From Tamarix chinensis (Eukaryota > Streptophyta > Magnoliopsida > Caryophyllales > Tamaricaceae), in NCBI GenBank assembly GCA_030549775.1, contig CM060180.1:26865590-26929589 (forward strand): a DNA stretch of 64,000 nt. Reading direction: 5' to 3'. Both the position numbers and the translations under genes were made by a program. The notes below the pieces were generated by a model. It was not told the DNA's origin, searched no databases, and saw only the letters and a list, made by a program, of their open reading frames with translations. Positions 59,665 through 64,000 of the stretch are shown here, piece after piece. Position 1 is the first letter of the stretch, and each line of letters starts with the position of its first letter.

Positions 59665-62600
59665 TGTATCTACAATACCCCCACATTCACAACTTAAAAT
59701 TTTGATCTTAAAGATAATGCAGAAGTGATTTAAAAATAAAATTGGGTGATGAAACCACTACATTAAAAACGAGAGAGGTGTGATTATCATCTAACACATA
59801 CTCTGTGCAAGGCAAAGCAAAACAAGATAAGCAAAAGAATACACTAAAAATATAGCAATAGTAATAATAATGATGAAATTAATATAATAGAAGGGAGAGA
59901 TATGCAAAATCCAATTATAAGGATCAAAATCAAGAGTCTAAATAACCAACAACTCAAAAATGACCTAACACGGTGAATAAAAGAACTAGCTATCCAGTTA
60001 GTCTAACTCTCACATACAAAAAAGATACAATATCAATCCCCAAGCAATGGTTGTCTAGGGGTCCAAATTATCATACTTGGTATGCTCTAGTTGGAAGTCA
60101 TCATAGTGATTGCATAAGATAGTATCAGTACGATAAATCACTAGTAAAACAAATGACCTAAAATATGGTAAGGCTTATATTGTGCATTGAGGTTATGGAA
60201 TAACAAAATGTAGACCATGGTTGCACACATATTATGGAATAAACATAAAGATAACATCGGATAATTCATATGACACATGTAAGGTAGATGGCATTATATC
60301 TGTTCCCTTATGTGACCATACACCTCCATTTATTAAGATATTCAATTAACCACACTCAAATCTCCACCATGAATGAAAGTCATGACACCAACACACATGG
60401 TTGGGATATAATACCCACTACATATGGTCAGAATACACCAAGGGGACTTCCTTAAGAGATATCGTACCCACCACACATTGATTGTATCTACCATAAGGGA
60501 TAACACAATTGGTATACCACACATGCCTAAGCTATGAACATATGAAATACCAAGAGGCTTGTATAGGTATAACACACTCATCTAAACTAGACATTAATGG
60601 CATGTTGACCTACCATAGTAATTATCATACCCTTTATAATATATTCATACCCTTACCCATCACAATCCATCAAAGAAGGAAATATAAGTCAAAATATAAA
60701 TATAAAGGTGATCTGCCCACTAAATCCCATTAGATACCATGAGAGTTGAATAAAAAGGATTTTATTATAATTTTTTATCAAGTGATATAAAAAATCACAA
60801 ATCACAACTCAATTCCATATATAAATCTAATTGGGTGTTTCTAATGTTGAGACCAAACATGAGCTAAGGCATCCAAGCCATCAAATTAGATTTTTAAGAG
60901 ATAACACCAAGCACAACCAAACAAGGCTTTAATTCACAACTACATGTTTATTAATTTTTATTATTTCTGTAGACTTAATTTTTAAAGTGCAATATCATTA
61001 TTTAAATGCCAAATTGTAAATTGAAATTTAAGATCATGTCCTTAAAACATCACAAAATTGCTCCAGGGGACCAACTGACTGGTCCATAACTAGTTAATTG
61101 GTTTGGGACTCAAAATAAAAAGATAAATTTGAAATAAAGGAGACCAATCTACTGGTATAAGGGTGATTGGTATACTAGTGTACCGGTGGACCAGTTGTTA
61201 TCACCAATTGACAATTTCAAAAACAAAACTCCATTTGATTGGTTCCACTAGTAAAGAACACAACTCAACTAACTATAGCATAATACAGAGGGAGAGAAAA
61301 AAAATCCAGCTTAACTAGTCGGTTGGTGCCACTAGGCAGAAACATTGAAATCATGTGAATAAAAGAAAATAAATTTTGAGAACAACCAAATCATTATATC
61401 AAGCCCCTATATAGCTTAAACTCATAAGAACAAATGCTTAACATCTTAGAACACAAATCTATACTCATTAGATCAATCACAATACCCCTCATGCCTAAAT
61501 CACATATATCATACTAGAGATTAAAAATAGCCAAAATATGTATTTGCTACCCAAATTAACAAAAATCATGCCTTCATGCCTCAAACTAAAAAATTAGCAT
61601 AACAAATACATGGCATAGAACACACCAGGATCATGTTAACCACAACATATAACTCAAACACTTAGTCACATTAAAGATTAGATTATCTTATCTTAAACAA
61701 TAACCTTCTAGCAAAACTAACTAATTTTAACTTAGTGGATCCATAAGGTCTCTTGATTATATTAAAAATATCAATAATCAAAATTAGTAAAAAAATTATT
61801 TAAACCCACTTAAAATCCAAAACATAGATAAAGGAATAAACAAAATTCTCAACCTCCTCCGACAAAGATGAGTAACCAAGAAGAAAATCTCCAACCCTTT
61901 TGAAACCTTAATTCTCCTTTGTTTGAAAAGAAGAATTTATGTAGAGATTAAGAATAAGAGAAATAATTAGATCAAAAATGGAGGGACTAAAGGGTAAGGA
62001 CCTCCATTTGTAAGAAGAGTGGAAATGGAAGAGAAGTTCAACACTTAGCAAAACTATGGCAAAAATAAAATATGAGAGAGAGAGAGAGAGAGCATTGTAG
62101 GAGGGTGAGTTGAGATGATGAAATGAGGCTAAAAGGAGGGAGGGGTTGACCAAATCAAGAGGGAAAATGGTAGAGAGAGAGAGAGAGATGAATTTGGGTA
62201 GAGTAAGAGGCTCTTGTAAGAGATCAAATTGTTGAAGCATGGTGAAGGAGTTTAATAAGGCCAAGATAAATATAAGGAAATTTAGGGATGAAGAGAATAA
62301 TACACGTAGATCTACAAGCTAGAAGATAGAAGAAAGTGAGGGGGATGGTTGGTGAGAAAATACCTCAAAAAGTATATTTAGGGAATTTTTAGATAAATAA
62401 AATTATAAAATACTATAAATAATGTGAAGATATTTCCAAAGCACAAAAATATATTTATCAACACAAAGAGACTCGAATTAAAAGTTTTTTAAATCATTGG
62501 AAGAGACATCTAAACAAAATCAAAATGCACTTGAAACTTTTTGTAGAACCAGTGGACTTATTGTGAAATACCAATCGTTAGGTTTCATCAGTTAACTAGT

Positions 62601-62811
62601 TTTCTCCCATTAGTTGGCTAATTCTTCTAAGATGACTACTGGGTTACTAGATGAACCAACTGATTGATTTTAGGTAATACCAGATGACGATTCACCCTGA
62701 AACTCACATATTCACCCATTTTTCAAGCAATTGCAAAAATCAAAACTATATATTTTTTTATATCTATATAATTTTAAATACGTTTTAAAAGATTTTAGGT
62801 TGCATACTACA
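59665..62811 (+). mobile_element. LTR-like family B, fuller copy (B2)
   Basis: It begins TGTATCTACAATACCCCCAC and ends TTGCATACTACA, a worn version of the TGTAATACCCC...GGGGTATTACA ends. Its 3' third aligns with copy B1: GA tracts at about 62,073-62,092 and 62,174-62,188, then GCATGGTGAAGGAGT (62,239), then 'ttttctcccattagttgg' (62,602) and 'gaaactcacatattcaccca' (62,700). At about 61,070-61,330 the interior carries 'aactgactggtcc' and 'ccggtggaccagttg' phrases that are partly palindromic. There is no coding capacity. Confidence 0.6.
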
Positions 62812-64000
62812 ATATATTTCTCTCAAGCTTTTCTATTTGTAAAATTATTTTGTATTATCCAATTTTTTTTATTTAACTATTTTTTCTAATCTTTACATGC
62901 TACTTTCTTTTATTAAAATTTTAGAAAAATGCACCATAATATTCTATATTTAGAAGAAACTGCACCATATATTAATGTATTTGGTTTTTTATATTTTAAT
63001 TAACTTTGATAAATTTTCTATTATTTTAATGATTTGTAACCAAATATGACTAAAATACACTTAGTCATCCCGGACCCTCTCACATATTCTTTCTTCTCTC
63101 TTTTTTTCTCTTGCCTCACCACATACCCTTGTGATTCCACCATATGCCCTCCTTATTCGCAACTTCACCCTCCCTTTGATAAAAAATTCTACCATTCTTA
63201 CAACTATTTACATCTTTTAACCCACCATTCTTTTCAATTAAAAATATTTTCTTCATATTTCACTCAAAAAACACACGACTTAAGTATGATTTTCTTCCTT
63301 ACTTCATTTAATTTCTTGTGTGTTGTTTGTGCTTGGTTTTGTGATATTAATTTCACATCATGAATTTTTTGTTACTTAAGAAACTACAATTTTGGGGGTG
63401 CCAATTTTCATTTAATTGTTTCTTATAATGGTTGTTTCTATGTCGTTTAAGTGTAGACTTGTGAGATTAATTAAACATTATGCTTTTTTATAATGTCTAA
63501 AGCTTCAAATTTATTATTCTATAAGCATAATTACACCAATCCAAGTGTAAACATAGAAGTTTATCCCATGAATACATAATCATGTGCAATAGTAACTTAA
63601 TGCATAATTAAATATTTAATATACATTATATAAATATATGATATGTACCTCCTGACTCTAACCATTGATTAATTTTTTTGACACCAAAAGACCAAAATTT
63701 TACGCCAAAATACAAAACAATGAATCAAGAAGTGGTAATATTTCCTTTCTCCTTTAACATGATGATATGTGTGATTTAGGAAAGAGACGAGAACAAAAAC
63801 TTTTGTTTTATTACTTAGAAGAATTCTTGATTTTAATGGAGGAGATTAATCTAATCTCTTTCTTTCTAATTCATTTATGTAATATGTGTGTATCTTGATA
63901 AGAGGAAGAAGAAAACATTTTTTTTTAAAGATAACTCCAATTATCAAGGGCATAACACAAAATTTTATTGTGCGCGGTTGGGTAGTTCTCAATCAACTTG
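62812..64000. other. AT-rich intergenic DNA to the window end
   Basis: The longest open frame (63,046-63,363, 105 codons) has a pyrimidine-rich, Ser/Phe/His-rich translation with no recognisable similarity. Nothing else seen. Confidence 0.45.

Overview
This is flowering-plant nuclear DNA. It is strongly AT-rich, packed with microsatellites and decayed transposable elements, and carries two protein genes that I recognise with confidence. GT-AG introns, TATA boxes, plant-specific gene families (SAUR, RBOH) and a nuclear copy of plastid DNA support this. I cannot name the species.

Genes. (1) An intact, intronless SAUR-family auxin-response gene lies on the minus strand at 9,660-10,043, with a TATA box about 110 bp upstream. 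(2) A complete 14-exon respiratory burst oxidase (NADPH oxidase) gene lies on the plus strand at 41,701-47,189. Every splice site is GT-AG, and the splices rebuild a 953-residue protein that closely resembles Arabidopsis RBOHE. Its leader holds a 10-codon upstream ORF in a strong initiation context. The two genes are about 31 kb apart and nothing suggests that they work together.

Mobile DNA. Most of the rest is transposon-derived. Two related families of large non-coding elements bounded by TGTAAYACC...GGTATTACA (LTR-like; solo LTRs or LARD-like) make up much of 3.5-4.6, 14.2-18.8, 21.5-25.2, 48.7-57.6 and 59.7-62.8 kb. Non-autonomous hAT elements with TAGGG termini and 8-bp duplications are nested among them (14.4-15.0, 27.4-27.9 and 31.0-31.9 kb; weaker copies at 5.4, 33.0 and 59.6 kb). 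Two PIF/Harbinger-like elements with TTA/TAA duplications lie at 30.1-32.3 and 50.2-51.2 kb. There is also a degenerate RTE-type LINE reverse transcriptase (20.6-21.1 kb, minus), a decayed Ty1/copia gag region with a primer-binding site (34.1-35.9 kb), a CACTA-like end (3.1-3.5 kb) and a possible SINE (5.7-5.95 kb).

The most unusual stretch is 52.0-57.6 kb. This single coding-free LTR-like element contains a plastid DNA insertion carrying the intact start of atpB, an array of about 20 short units with telomere-like cores, an AAT-rich array with a hairpin about every 155 bp, and a purine-rich arm with about 27 GAA triplets. I found no CRISPR array, rRNA gene or convincing tRNA gene, and no new multi-gene system.
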